Shown here one piece after another: positions 16,163-24,251 of a stretch of DNA of 36,753 nucleotides. Position 1 is the stretch's first letter. Each line of letters opens with the position of its first letter. The DNA is from Prevotella sp. GTDB taxonomy: Bacteria > Bacteroidota > Bacteroidia > Bacteroidales > Bacteroidaceae. A program made the position numbers and the translations under genes. Below the pieces are notes generated by a model, which saw nothing but the letters and a program-made list of their open reading frames with translations, did no database searches and had not been told where the DNA came from. The stretch lies in contig JAFVGN010000058.1 of NCBI GenBank assembly GCA_017474925.1, forward strand, positions 1 through 36,753, written 5' to 3'.

Positions 16163-16813
16163 CTATAGAGCCCGTAATTCACTGATGGTCTGCTCTGGAG
16201 TGGAGCTATGGAACACATAGCTTCCTGCTACCAATACGTCAACGCCAGCCTCTACCAGACGCGGTGCCGTATCTGCCTGCACGCCTCCGTCCACCTCAAT
16301 CAGAGCTTTCGACCCACTGGCTTCAATCAGCCGTCGCAGCCGTTTCACTTTCTGAATGGTGTTCTCGATGAACTTCTGTCCACCGAATCCTGGATTAACG
16401 CTCATCAGTAGCACCATGTCTACGTCACCAACGATGTCTTCAAGTACCGATACTGGTGTCGCCGGATTCAACGTGACTCCGGCCTTCATGCCCGCATCGT
16501 GGATCTCTTGTACCGTACGGTGCAGATGAGTACACGCCTCTGCGTGAACATTCATCATCATAGCACCCAGTTTGGCAGTCTGACTGATATACTGTTCCGG
16601 ATGAACAATCATATAGTGTACGTCAAGAGCTTTTGTACATTTGGCAGCAACTGCCTCCAAAACGGGGAAGCCAAACGATATATTCGGCACAAAGACCCCG
16701 TCCATCACGTCCAGATGCAGCCACTGGGCCTCACTTCGATTAATCATTTCCAGCTCCTGGTCGAGGTGCAGGAAATCAGCTGCAAGCAACGACGGAGAAA
16801 CTATTGTGGCCAT
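16163..16813 (-). CDS. rpe: Ribulose-phosphate 3-epimerase
   Basis: A 216-aa TIM-barrel enzyme of normal length. Signature segments are SPSLLAADFLHL at the N-terminus, HLDVMDGVFVPNISFG (catalytic Asp and metal ligands), VHYMIVHPEQYI, VNPGFGGQKFIE and the phosphate-binding end ALIEVDGGVQ. It interconverts ribulose-5-phosphate and xylulose-5-phosphate in the cytosolic pentose phosphate pathway, which would also process arabinose released by enzymes such as the GH127. It lies downstream of fmt on the same strand, 209 bases away, with a possible small gene between. Confidence 0.96.
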   Translation of the reverse strand: MATIVSPSLLAADFLHLDQELEMINRSEAQWLHLDVMDGVFVPNISFGFPVLEAVAAKCTKALDVHYMIVHPEQYISQTAKLGAMMMNVHAEACTHLHRTVQEIHDAGMKAGVTLNPATPVSVLEDIVGDVDMVLLMSVNPGFGGQKFIENTIQKVKRLRRLIEASGSKALIEVDGGVQADTAPRLVEAGVDVLVAGSYVFHSSTPEQTISELRAL

Positions 16814-16967
16814 TCTTTACCTGGTTTTTTGAGTTACACATACGCGCAAACTGCTTCAAGAACAGGATTGTTGCCGGTTTGGGCTGAGTGCGTGTCATAC
16901 TTTGACCGTTTGGTCTGAGATAATCATCGGGAGTAAAATTCTGCATAGGCAATTCATGTTTTAACAT
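16776..16967 (-). CDS. Possible small hypothetical protein overlapping the rpe start
   Basis: A 63-residue reading frame in the fmt-rpe gap starting MLKHELPMQNFTPDDYLRPN, with a second ATG at 16946. The block DDYLRPN followed by ATILFLKQFARM recalls short uncharacterised Bacteroidales proteins that carry a (D/P)xYLxP and (I/L)xFARxY pattern; this is memory only. The tail of the frame overlaps the first 38 bases of rpe in another frame, which would couple their translation. Against it are the overlap and the lack of a clear promoter. A real gene is possible but not established. Confidence 0.35.
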   Translation of the reverse strand: MLKHELPMQNFTPDDYLRPNGQSMTRTQPKPATILFLKQFARMCNSKNQVKNGHNSFSVVACS

Positions 16968-17022
16968 TGTTTTCTTATATAACGTCCACTTATTAGGTTT
17001 TATTTCATCACTTGGCAAATAA

Positions 17023-17985
17023 TTATTTGACCCTGCACATTTCCAACGTCTTCATGCCGTTCATGAAATCGCGCGCTGTCATCCGTTTCTTCCCCGCCAT
17101 TTGCAGTTCTACAATCTCCAACAGCTCGTCGGCAGCAGCAATGAGCAGTTTCTTGTTCTTGGTCTCTATCCTACCACTACCCGTCGCAGGTTCACCGGTC
17201 CTGGCGGTCTTGTATATTTTCAGCACCGTTTCCTTACCGTCGGGCGCCACAAATGTCGTCCATGCTCCCGGAACAGGACTTAGTCCCCTCACGAAGTCGT
17301 ACACCTTTCGGGCACTCTTTGTCCAGTCTATCTCGCACGTCTCTTTGAATATTTTGGGAGCTGACTTCAAGTTCTCAACCACCTCTTGTGCCATCGTTGC
17401 GGGCTTTCCGTCGGCAGCGACGACAGCCTCCAGCGTCTCTAGGCAAAGCTGTGCGCCCAAGTGCATCAGTCCGTCATAGACATACTCTGCGTCCGCATCG
17501 TCTGGTATGTCGAAAGACCGTTGCATAATGATGCGCCCCGTGTCAATGTCGTAATCCAGGAAGAACGTCGTAACGCCCGTCACCGTCTCACCGTTCATGA
17601 CGGCCCAGTTGATGGGCGCTGCTCCGCGATACTGTGGCAGCAGGGCAGCATGTACATTGAACGTTCCATATTGCGGCATAGCCCACACCACCTCGGGCAG
17701 CATGCGGAAAGCAACAACCACCTGCAGGTTAGCACCCCATCCGCGCAACTGCTCCACGAAAGCCTCGTCTTTCATCTTTTCAGGCTGGAGCACGGGCAAG
17801 CCATGGGCCAAAGCATATTGTTTGACCGCTGGGGCCTGAACCACCGACCCGTGTCTTCCGACAGGCTTGTCGGGCTGTGTCACTACGCCCACTACGTGAT
17901 ATCCGTTCTCTACCAATGCCTGTAGTGTTGCCACAGCAAACTCCGGAGTCCCCATAAACACTATTCTCAGATCTTCTTTCGTCAT
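17023..17985 (-). CDS. fmt: Methionyl-tRNA formyltransferase
   Basis: A 320-aa enzyme of normal length. It starts with the Rossmann strand RIVFMGTPEFAVATLQALVE and contains the formyl-transfer motif NVHAALLPQYRGAAPINWAV with Asn, His and the following conserved TGVTTFFLDYDIDTGRI segment; the C-terminal OB-like domain covers about residues 210-310. It formylates initiator Met-tRNA using 10-formyltetrahydrofolate. It starts only 16 bases after the GH78 gene stops, so this housekeeping gene may be read through from a carbohydrate gene. The stop codon falls in the palindrome CAAATAATTATTTG (17016-17029). Confidence 0.96.
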   Translation of the reverse strand: MTKEDLRIVFMGTPEFAVATLQALVENGYHVVGVVTQPDKPVGRHGSVVQAPAVKQYALAHGLPVLQPEKMKDEAFVEQLRGWGANLQVVVAFRMLPEVVWAMPQYGTFNVHAALLPQYRGAAPINWAVMNGETVTGVTTFFLDYDIDTGRIIMQRSFDIPDDADAEYVYDGLMHLGAQLCLETLEAVVAADGKPATMAQEVVENLKSAPKIFKETCEIDWTKSARKVYDFVRGLSPVPGAWTTFVAPDGKETVLKIYKTARTGEPATGSGRIETKNKKLLIAAADELLEIVELQMAGKKRMTARDFMNGMKTLEMCRVK

Positions 17986-18001
17986 ATTCCTTTTCCTTAT
18001 A

Positions 18002-20038
18002 TTACAACCTCATAATCGTTTCCTCGCCGGCGACGATGTGCAAACGCCTGCCACCGACGACGAGCCATCCCTCGCCCCCTGTAGCCATCACCCTCACCTG
18101 GGTTCTATCCATCATGACATGTATCATTCCACTAGGCGTAGGGACGTCACCCTCCATCCATTCCAGGTCGCCAAGAACGGGGCGCACCTCGAACTCCTCA
18201 TAACCCGGCTTGGTAGGTTTTACGCCCAAGAAGTACTTGCCCAACAGATAGACGGGTGATGCCCCCCAGGCGTGGCACAGCGACTTGCCATAAGGTCTGC
18301 CGTACATAGCCAGATGTTCGGTTCCAGACTCTTCGGGCACATACTTTTCCCAGAACGACGTTGCTCCCTCCCTGAGCATACCACCCCAGTAGGCGCGCAT
18401 TTCATGGAGCACCTTCTGGTGATAACCCATCATACAAAGTGTTTCCAGTTCGTAGAACCGCATATATGGCGTGGTGATGGGCTCGATGTCCGGGTTCAGC
18501 ATCACGCTTTGCATAATCTCGCTGCGTTCCTCCTCATACGATAATCCATAGAGAATGGCAAACATATTGGGGAACTTAGTGATGTGCCTATTTATGACAC
18601 CATCCTCGATGGCATGATAGTACGCTTTCTGCCCATAGCTCCAGAAGAACTGTTTGATCTTGTTGCGCAGTTCTTCTGCCTTAGCGCGATAGTCGCTCTC
18701 GATGCCCAGTATCTTGGCACAGGCAGCCATGGTCTCCAGTGCTTTCATGAACAATATCTGCTCAAAGCACAGGGTGCCCCGCTTGTGCATGGGAAAGTCA
18801 ACCCAGTCGACGAAAATCCAGTCGTCAGGTTTGCCCTCAGCCATACCGTCGGCATTCGTACGGCCAAGGACATAGTCCATAAGCGAGACCATGCGGGGCC
18901 ACATTTCACGGACAAAGGCCGCATCAGCAGTGTACTCATAATAGTCCATGACAGACTTGAACCAGTAGAAGGTATAGTCCATAATGGTATTGACGTGGGC
19001 GGTGACAGGGTCTTTGCCCCGCAGCTGGCGGATGGTACGCTTGACACACTCCGTATCGAAACGCAGGTAATAGTTCATGAGGTAGCTCTGTATCGCATCG
19101 CCGCTCCATGTCCACCGGTCGCGCTTGATGCCGTCCATGAAGAATTCACGGTTAGTGAGGTCCATAGTATATGCAGCAACGTCCCAAATGCGGTTCAGCT
19201 CTTCGTCAGAACAGTGGAACCGTCCCGTGCGGTCACCGTCGTGCGGGGCATATTCGTAATCCATGAGTACCTCATCGAAAGTAGTACCCTCCTCAGCCTC
19301 AACACAGACAAAACGGAAAGCCTTGGCATCCGCGACAGCATCGCTACATTCCCGGCAGACTAGGACGTCGAGCGTCTCGCAGTATTCCTTGTCAAGGGCT
19401 TCCTCACGGCTTTCGCCGTAAAAGACGTGCAGGGTTCCCTTCAGGTTCCTGACCCTAAGGTATCCGAACGTCTCACGTCCGAAGTCATAGAGGATGACGT
19501 TGGGAGATATGTCATATTGGCCAATCGGACGCATCTCCCTGCGCTCCAGCCGGTACTTCGATGGCGGGGTGTCCGGACTGTCGAAATTCCACGATGCTGC
19601 CGGCACATAGATGCCGGAGCCATGGGCCACGCCGTTTTCGTCTATCCATATCTTGTCCTCGTACGTCACCAACCATGTACCATCAGTCCCTATCGTGTCG
19701 CCCTGGATGAAGAGTGCCGGCGGTGTGGCCTGGTTCCATACCTTCAGGCTCAGCCGATGTTCTCCGGCAGGTATGCGGTACGTCGTAGCAGGGAACAGCA
19801 ACTTCCCGTCGAGTGCCACGTTGTACTGCCCTTCACAAGTTATCGTAATCGTCTCTTCGCAAGCAAGGGTAAAAGTATTCGAAAACTCCACCGTCACATA
19901 ATGTGAGTCCTGTTTCCAGAACGGCGGAAACATGGCGCCACGCTCCGTACGTCGGTTGTTGAAGATGTTACCCAGCCAGACCTCCCAGTCGCCAGGATAC
20001 CATATCCAGATAGGCTTCGTACCACATCGTTTGTCCAT
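18002..20038 (-). CDS. GH78-type alpha-L-rhamnosidase, cytosolic
   Basis: A 678-aa protein lacking a signal peptide; an in-frame TGA sits 12 bases before the ATG, so no longer start exists. N-terminal beta-sandwich domains (to about residue 270) are followed by the alpha/alpha-barrel. The GH78 acidic motif appears as MDGIKRDRWTWSGDA with Asp302, Asp307 and Asp314; the more usual DCPxRERxxWxGD has Glu where Asp307 is, a variation seen in many family members. The C-terminal part shows GATSFWEKYVPEESG and SLCHAWGASPVYLLGKYFLG, the family's second acidic site and trailing motif. It would cleave terminal alpha-L-rhamnose from imported oligosaccharides. It lies between the beta-helix gene and fmt on one strand. 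Substrate preference is inferred. Confidence 0.85.
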   Translation of the reverse strand: MDKRCGTKPIWIWYPGDWEVWLGNIFNNRRTERGAMFPPFWKQDSHYVTVEFSNTFTLACEETITITCEGQYNVALDGKLLFPATTYRIPAGEHRLSLKVWNQATPPALFIQGDTIGTDGTWLVTYEDKIWIDENGVAHGSGIYVPAASWNFDSPDTPPSKYRLERREMRPIGQYDISPNVILYDFGRETFGYLRVRNLKGTLHVFYGESREEALDKEYCETLDVLVCRECSDAVADAKAFRFVCVEAEEGTTFDEVLMDYEYAPHDGDRTGRFHCSDEELNRIWDVAAYTMDLTNREFFMDGIKRDRWTWSGDAIQSYLMNYYLRFDTECVKRTIRQLRGKDPVTAHVNTIMDYTFYWFKSVMDYYEYTADAAFVREMWPRMVSLMDYVLGRTNADGMAEGKPDDWIFVDWVDFPMHKRGTLCFEQILFMKALETMAACAKILGIESDYRAKAEELRNKIKQFFWSYGQKAYYHAIEDGVINRHITKFPNMFAILYGLSYEEERSEIMQSVMLNPDIEPITTPYMRFYELETLCMMGYHQKVLHEMRAYWGGMLREGATSFWEKYVPEESGTEHLAMYGRPYGKSLCHAWGASPVYLLGKYFLGVKPTKPGYEEFEVRPVLGDLEWMEGDVPTPSGMIHVMMDRTQVRVMATGGEGWLVVGGRRLHIVAGEETIMRL

Positions 20039-20083
20039 CCTAATTACTAATCATCATTTAACTTTGTTGACTTTTGTCACTCG

Positions 20084-20106
20084 GCAAATCAAGCAAGCTT
20101 GTTTGC
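20084..20106. repeat. Intergenic hairpin, possibly an interspersed element
   Basis: GCAAATCAAG (20084-20093) and CTTGTTTGC (20098-20106) pair around CAAG with one bulged T, in the 87-base gap between the beta-helix and GH78 genes. No T-run follows on the minus strand. Similar GCAAA...TTTGC hairpins between Bacteroidales genes are known to me from memory only. Confidence 0.45.
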
Positions 20107-20125
20107 TCTCGCAGCTTCAAAAGTT

Positions 20126-21907
20126 CTAATTCTTCCTTATTCCTGCCCGGTCCTTGATTTCTCCGCTGACCTGCGGGCCGTTGTTCTCCCAAATGTTTCC
20201 CGGCCCGTTAGCATTCTTCAAGAACTTCTCCTCCGGCGTCCAATTGTCGCGGAGGGTAATGTTCGATGACCCCTCGTCCGTATAGAGGTAGAACCAGTGG
20301 TCAGGATCGTGCACGTAGCTCGGTTTGGCAATGTCGCGCACCACATTCTCACTAATCATCGTACCAGGCTGGTTTCCCAACGTATAGATTCCCGCACAAT
20401 CATACATGTGCTGGGCATAATTATATATAAGGTTCGCATGTACCCTGTTGTCCCTCATGCACACTAAATCGCGGTTCCATCCCCAACCCAGCGAGATTGC
20501 AGTATAGGAGATGTCGTGTATGGTATTGTGCTCTATGTTGATGCCGCTGACATATCCTGCACAGATGGCCACACAGCCCCAGTCCTCGTTGGTGACGTCG
20601 TAGAAGTGGCAGTCGCTGACCACCTGCCCGGTACACACCTCACGGAAGTCCGTAGGCTGGTAAGGCAGATGCGTCTCCAGACCCTCCGTCGAGAAGGCAC
20701 CGCAGACAAAGCCGTTCATGGCGATGTCGGTGAAGGTGCAGCGCGTCACGCTGCCGCCACGGCATCCTACGACATAGTCAAGTCCTGAGCCTCCCAGGTG
20801 TTCGAAACGGCAGTCCTCGAAATTCACGTTCTCCGTCCACTGCAGCTCCACTGCCGCGTCGGCACGTCCTATCCAGCCCTGGTTGTCCAATTTGTGGTTA
20901 TTGGGACGGTCTATCTGTGGACGCAGCTTATATGCCTCTATGAGATACATTCCCGCCTGTAGCGGCACATGTCCTTTCTCGCTGGGCCGCATCCAGGTGG
21001 TGTGGCTGAAAGTTACACCCCTAACGGTGATGTTACGTACAGGCCGCTCTGGGGTACCCACCAGCTCCACCAACGTCTCTACCACCGGCACAACGGCCCT
21101 GCCCCGTCCATGTCCACCGCCGTTACCACCATCGATGGGCATATAGTAGAGCCTGTGCTCACGTGTGTCGTAATACCACTCCCCCGGTCTGTCTGTCAGT
21201 TCCCTGGTATTGGTCAGGTAGAACGGCGATGGATGTCCCGTGTCTCGCGTCATGGGCGACGGCCAAGGATGTTCGAACTGTAGCCGGGCCTCCGGGTCAT
21301 GGAAGCAGATGGCCGCCGAGTCGCCCTGAACCTTGATGCTCTTGATGCGAAGGTTCGACGTACACCACATCTCGTGGAGCACCATCTCGGGGTAAGGAGC
21401 CTTCAGAATCTTTTCGACAGCTTTCCGCGGCACCCACAGCACGCGATTTTTCTTGTCATAGGCCACAATGCGGTGCATCTGTTCGAAGTCATCCACATCC
21501 CTGGCACGTATGCCCTTCACCCACGTCGGAACAGCCGTTGCGTCCGCAGTTCCGTTGCCAATCCACAGCTGACGGAAATCTACGGGCCGTCCGTTGCAGT
21601 CAGGCACGTCGGCCACCAGCATCTTGCCTTCGCGCCTCCATGTACCCACCTCCATGCCGCCACTCACCACCGCATGGTTTCCCTCAATTGTCAGTCCGCT
21701 GTCCTCCGGTCGCAGCCGCAGGGGCTCGCTGAGCCGGTAGACACCTTCGGCCAGATGAATGGTTACGGCCGTGGCCTGTCCCGTGCGGCGCAACTCACGC
21801 GCCTTTCGCACGGCATCAACCAGCGACGAATCTGGAGTCATATAGAAGTCTGCCGCTCTGGCATGCAGGCAGCAGACGATGCTGATGAATAAGAAAAGCC
21901 ATTTCAT
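20126..21907 (-). CDS. Secreted right-handed parallel beta-helix enzyme (GH141-like?)
   Basis: A 593-aa protein with a signal peptide (MKWLFLFISIVCCLHARAAD). An ATG six bases earlier is also possible. It opens with the usual cap of this group, DSSLVDAVRKAREL and VTIHLAEGVYRLSEPLRLRP, then repeated beta-helix turns such as VNFEDCRFEHLGGSGLDYVV, GSVTRCTFTDIAMNG, VVSDCHFYDVTNEDWGC and INIEHNTIHDISYTAISLGW. The layout and length fit exported glycoside hydrolases of the parallel beta-helix type such as GH141 (alpha-L-fucosidase or xylanase members); GH120 or a pectate-lyase-like activity are alternatives. It is first in a leftward unit with the GH78 enzyme, suggesting a shared rhamnose-containing pectic substrate. 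Confidence 0.75.
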   Translation of the reverse strand: MKWLFLFISIVCCLHARAADFYMTPDSSLVDAVRKARELRRTGQATAVTIHLAEGVYRLSEPLRLRPEDSGLTIEGNHAVVSGGMEVGTWRREGKMLVADVPDCNGRPVDFRQLWIGNGTADATAVPTWVKGIRARDVDDFEQMHRIVAYDKKNRVLWVPRKAVEKILKAPYPEMVLHEMWCTSNLRIKSIKVQGDSAAICFHDPEARLQFEHPWPSPMTRDTGHPSPFYLTNTRELTDRPGEWYYDTREHRLYYMPIDGGNGGGHGRGRAVVPVVETLVELVGTPERPVRNITVRGVTFSHTTWMRPSEKGHVPLQAGMYLIEAYKLRPQIDRPNNHKLDNQGWIGRADAAVELQWTENVNFEDCRFEHLGGSGLDYVVGCRGGSVTRCTFTDIAMNGFVCGAFSTEGLETHLPYQPTDFREVCTGQVVSDCHFYDVTNEDWGCVAICAGYVSGINIEHNTIHDISYTAISLGWGWNRDLVCMRDNRVHANLIYNYAQHMYDCAGIYTLGNQPGTMISENVVRDIAKPSYVHDPDHWFYLYTDEGSSNITLRDNWTPEEKFLKNANGPGNIWENNGPQVSGEIKDRAGIRKN

Positions 21908-21975
21908 ATACATCAAGACGCATGTGTGGTAAAAATGTCATCAGCGTTCATTAAACCTTCCCGCATGCCATCCGT

Positions 21976-21983
21976 CAAACATA
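21976..21983 (-). promoter_or_regulatory. Possible -7 box of the beta-helix/GH78 unit
   Basis: TATGTTTG on the minus strand fits TAnnTTTG, about 68 bases before the beta-helix start and 24 bases from the divergent dehydrogenase start. No core was seen for the rightward gene. Confidence 0.35.
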
Positions 21984-22007
21984 CAATAACATTCATTTTT
22001 CGCATTT

Positions 22008-23195
22008 ATGAAGGACTTCAATTACTACGCCCCGACAGAGGTGGCTTTTGGCAAGAACTCAGAGGAGCAGGTTGCTCAGCTAATCAAGAAGTATGGTGGC
22101 ACGAAAGTGCTGGTACACTATGGCGGACAGAGTGCCGTCCGCTCTGGTCTTTTGGACAAGATCTGCAGACTGTTGCTGTCTGGCGGTGTCCGTTACGTCA
22201 CCTTGGGCGGCGTGGTACCCAACCCGCGGCTGTCGCTGGTCCATCAGGGCATCGACCTGTGTCGTCAAGAAGGCGTCGACTTCATTCTGGCAGTCGGTGG
22301 TGGCAGCGTCATAGACTCAGGCAAGGCCATCGCCATGGGAGTAGCCAATCCCGACACCGAGGTTTGGGAATATTACTTAGGTCATGCAACACCGGCAAAA
22401 GCCCTGCCCGTGGCCTCGGTACTCACCATACCCGCTGCAGGCAGCGAGATGAGCGAAGCGAGCGTGGTGACCAACGAGGACGGCGACGTGAAACTGGGTT
22501 ACTCCAACGACATCCTGCGCCCTCGGTTTGCCATCATGAACCCTGAGCGTACCTTCACACTTCCCCCCTACCAGACAGCAGCAGGCGTTACCGACATGAT
22601 GATGCACACCATGGAGCGCTATTTCACCAAGGACGACGACATGGACCTGACCACCGACCTGGCCGAAGCCGTACTGCGCAGGATGAAGACAGCTGTCTTT
22701 GCCGTGCTGCGCAATCCCGAGGACTACCGCCAGCGCGCCCAAATCATGTGGGGTGGCAGTGTGGCCCACTGGGGACTGACCGGCTGCGGCATCAGCGACG
22801 ACTGGGCTACCCACCAACTGGAGCACGAGCTAAGCGGCATGTTCGACGTCACCCATGGTGCCGGACTGGCAGCCATCTGGCCTAGTTGGGCTCGCTACAC
22901 CATGGACGAGAACCTGAGCCGTTTTGTGCGCTTTGCCGTCCATGTCATGGATGTCGACAACGACTTCACCGATCCCCGTGGAACCGCATTGCGTGGCATC
23001 GAGGCTATGGAGCGTTTCTATCATGCCATTGGCATGCCCGTCAACATCAAGGAGTTGATTGGCCGTGACATTACCGATGCCGAAATCAAGGAGATGACTC
23101 GCAAGTGCAGCCGCGACTATACGTCAACCTGTGGCTGTCTGAAGGTATTGACCGCCACCGATATGGAGGCAATTTATCAAATGGCACGCGGATGA
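22008..23195 (+). CDS. Iron-containing alcohol dehydrogenase (YqhD/BdhA-like)
   Basis: A 395-aa cytosolic enzyme of the group III, metal-dependent alcohol dehydrogenases. It starts MKDFNYYAPTEVAFGKN, contains the NAD(P)-binding GGGSVIDSGKAIA, the TIPAAGSEMSEASVVTNE loop, and metal ligands in GVTDMMMHTMERYF (Asp and His), HQLEHELSGMF and FDVTHGAGLA (His). Such enzymes reduce aldehydes such as butyraldehyde, lactaldehyde or glycolaldehyde with NAD(P)H. Lactaldehyde is a product of rhamnose and fucose breakdown, which would fit the adjacent divergent rhamnosidase unit, but that link is inference. Its stop overlaps the next start in an ATGA, so the two are translationally coupled. Confidence 0.92.
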   Translation: MKDFNYYAPTEVAFGKNSEEQVAQLIKKYGGTKVLVHYGGQSAVRSGLLDKICRLLLSGGVRYVTLGGVVPNPRLSLVHQGIDLCRQEGVDFILAVGGGSVIDSGKAIAMGVANPDTEVWEYYLGHATPAKALPVASVLTIPAAGSEMSEASVVTNEDGDVKLGYSNDILRPRFAIMNPERTFTLPPYQTAAGVTDMMMHTMERYFTKDDDMDLTTDLAEAVLRRMKTAVFAVLRNPEDYRQRAQIMWGGSVAHWGLTGCGISDDWATHQLEHELSGMFDVTHGAGLAAIWPSWARYTMDENLSRFVRFAVHVMDVDNDFTDPRGTALRGIEAMERFYHAIGMPVNIKELIGRDITDAEIKEMTRKCSRDYTSTCGCLKVLTATDMEAIYQMARG

Positions 23196-24211
23196 AGATA
23201 TTAATGATAGGCGGTACCGGCACTATTTCCAGTGCCATAACCAGACAGCTCGCCCAGAACGGCCATGATCTATGGCTATTGAACCGAGGCAACAGAAAGG
23301 ACGAAGTGCCTGTAAACGTAAGACAGATTTTTACGGACATCAACGACGAGGCTTCCGTGCTTGACCATATAGGCAGCGAAAGCTTCGATGCCGTATGCGA
23401 GTTTATAGGTTTCGTTCCCGAGCAGGTTGAACGCGACATACGCCTCTTCAAGGGACACACACGCCAGTATGTATATATCAGTTCTGCCTCAGCCTACAAC
23501 AAGCCTGCCGCCAACCACGTCATCACCGAGGGGACTACGCTGGCCAATCCGCATTGGCAATATTCACGCAACAAGATAGCCTGTGAGGAGCTGCTGATGA
23601 AGGAATACCGTGAGCAGGGATTCCCCGTTACCATTGTCCGTCCCAGCCACACCTATTGTGAACGGGGCGTTCCCACCAGCGTACACGGGCCGAAGGGTTC
23701 ATGGCAGGTTCTGCAGCGCATGATGCGAGGGAAACCGGTCATTGTGCAAGGTGACGGTACGTCGTTGTGGACATTGACATGGAACGAGGACTTTGCCCGT
23801 GGATTCATCGGTCTTCTGGGCAATCCCAAGGCCATCGGAGAGTCATTCCAAATCATAAGCGACGAGTCATTGACGTGGAATCAGATATACCAATGCATTG
23901 CCAACACGCTGAACGTCGGCTTCAAGCCATACCATGTAGCATCCGACTTCCTGGTTTCCGTAGCTCCTAAGGAGTGGGAATACGAAGGAAACCTGTTAGG
24001 CGATAAATCGCAGACGGTGGTATTCGACTGTTCTAAACTGAAACGTGTCGTTCCCGGATTCCAAGCAACCACGCGTTTCGACGAGGGCGTGCGCCGCTGT
24101 GTGGCCTATATGCTCAGTCATCCGGAACAGCAAATTGAAGATCCTGAATTCGATATCTGGTGCGACCAAGTCATTCAGGCTCAGAAACAAATAAGAAAAA
24201 GCTTCCAGTAG
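23192..24211 (+). CDS. NAD-dependent epimerase/dehydratase (extended SDR)
   Basis: A 339-aa protein started at the ATG overlapping the preceding stop (ATGA), giving MKILMIGGTGTISSAITRQL with the glycine-rich GGTGTIS nucleotide loop. The catalytic tyrosine-lysine pair is in YSRNK near residue 130, after YVYISSASAY, which supplies the serine. The C-terminal part carries PSHTYCERG and a long helical domain, as in extended SDRs acting on nucleotide sugars or modified sugars. The exact substrate is unknown. The 87 bases of open frame upstream of the ATG lie inside the dehydrogenase gene and were not used. The GH9 gene follows 40 bases later, so the four rightward genes may form one transcript. Confidence 0.88.
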   Translation: MKILMIGGTGTISSAITRQLAQNGHDLWLLNRGNRKDEVPVNVRQIFTDINDEASVLDHIGSESFDAVCEFIGFVPEQVERDIRLFKGHTRQYVYISSASAYNKPAANHVITEGTTLANPHWQYSRNKIACEELLMKEYREQGFPVTIVRPSHTYCERGVPTSVHGPKGSWQVLQRMMRGKPVIVQGDGTSLWTLTWNEDFARGFIGLLGNPKAIGESFQIISDESLTWNQIYQCIANTLNVGFKPYHVASDFLVSVAPKEWEYEGNLLGDKSQTVVFDCSKLKRVVPGFQATTRFDEGVRRCVAYMLSHPEQQIEDPEFDIWCDQVIQAQKQIRKSFQ

Positions 24212-24251
24212 TCATACGGAACTATTTATGTATCAACACAAAAATTAAGTG

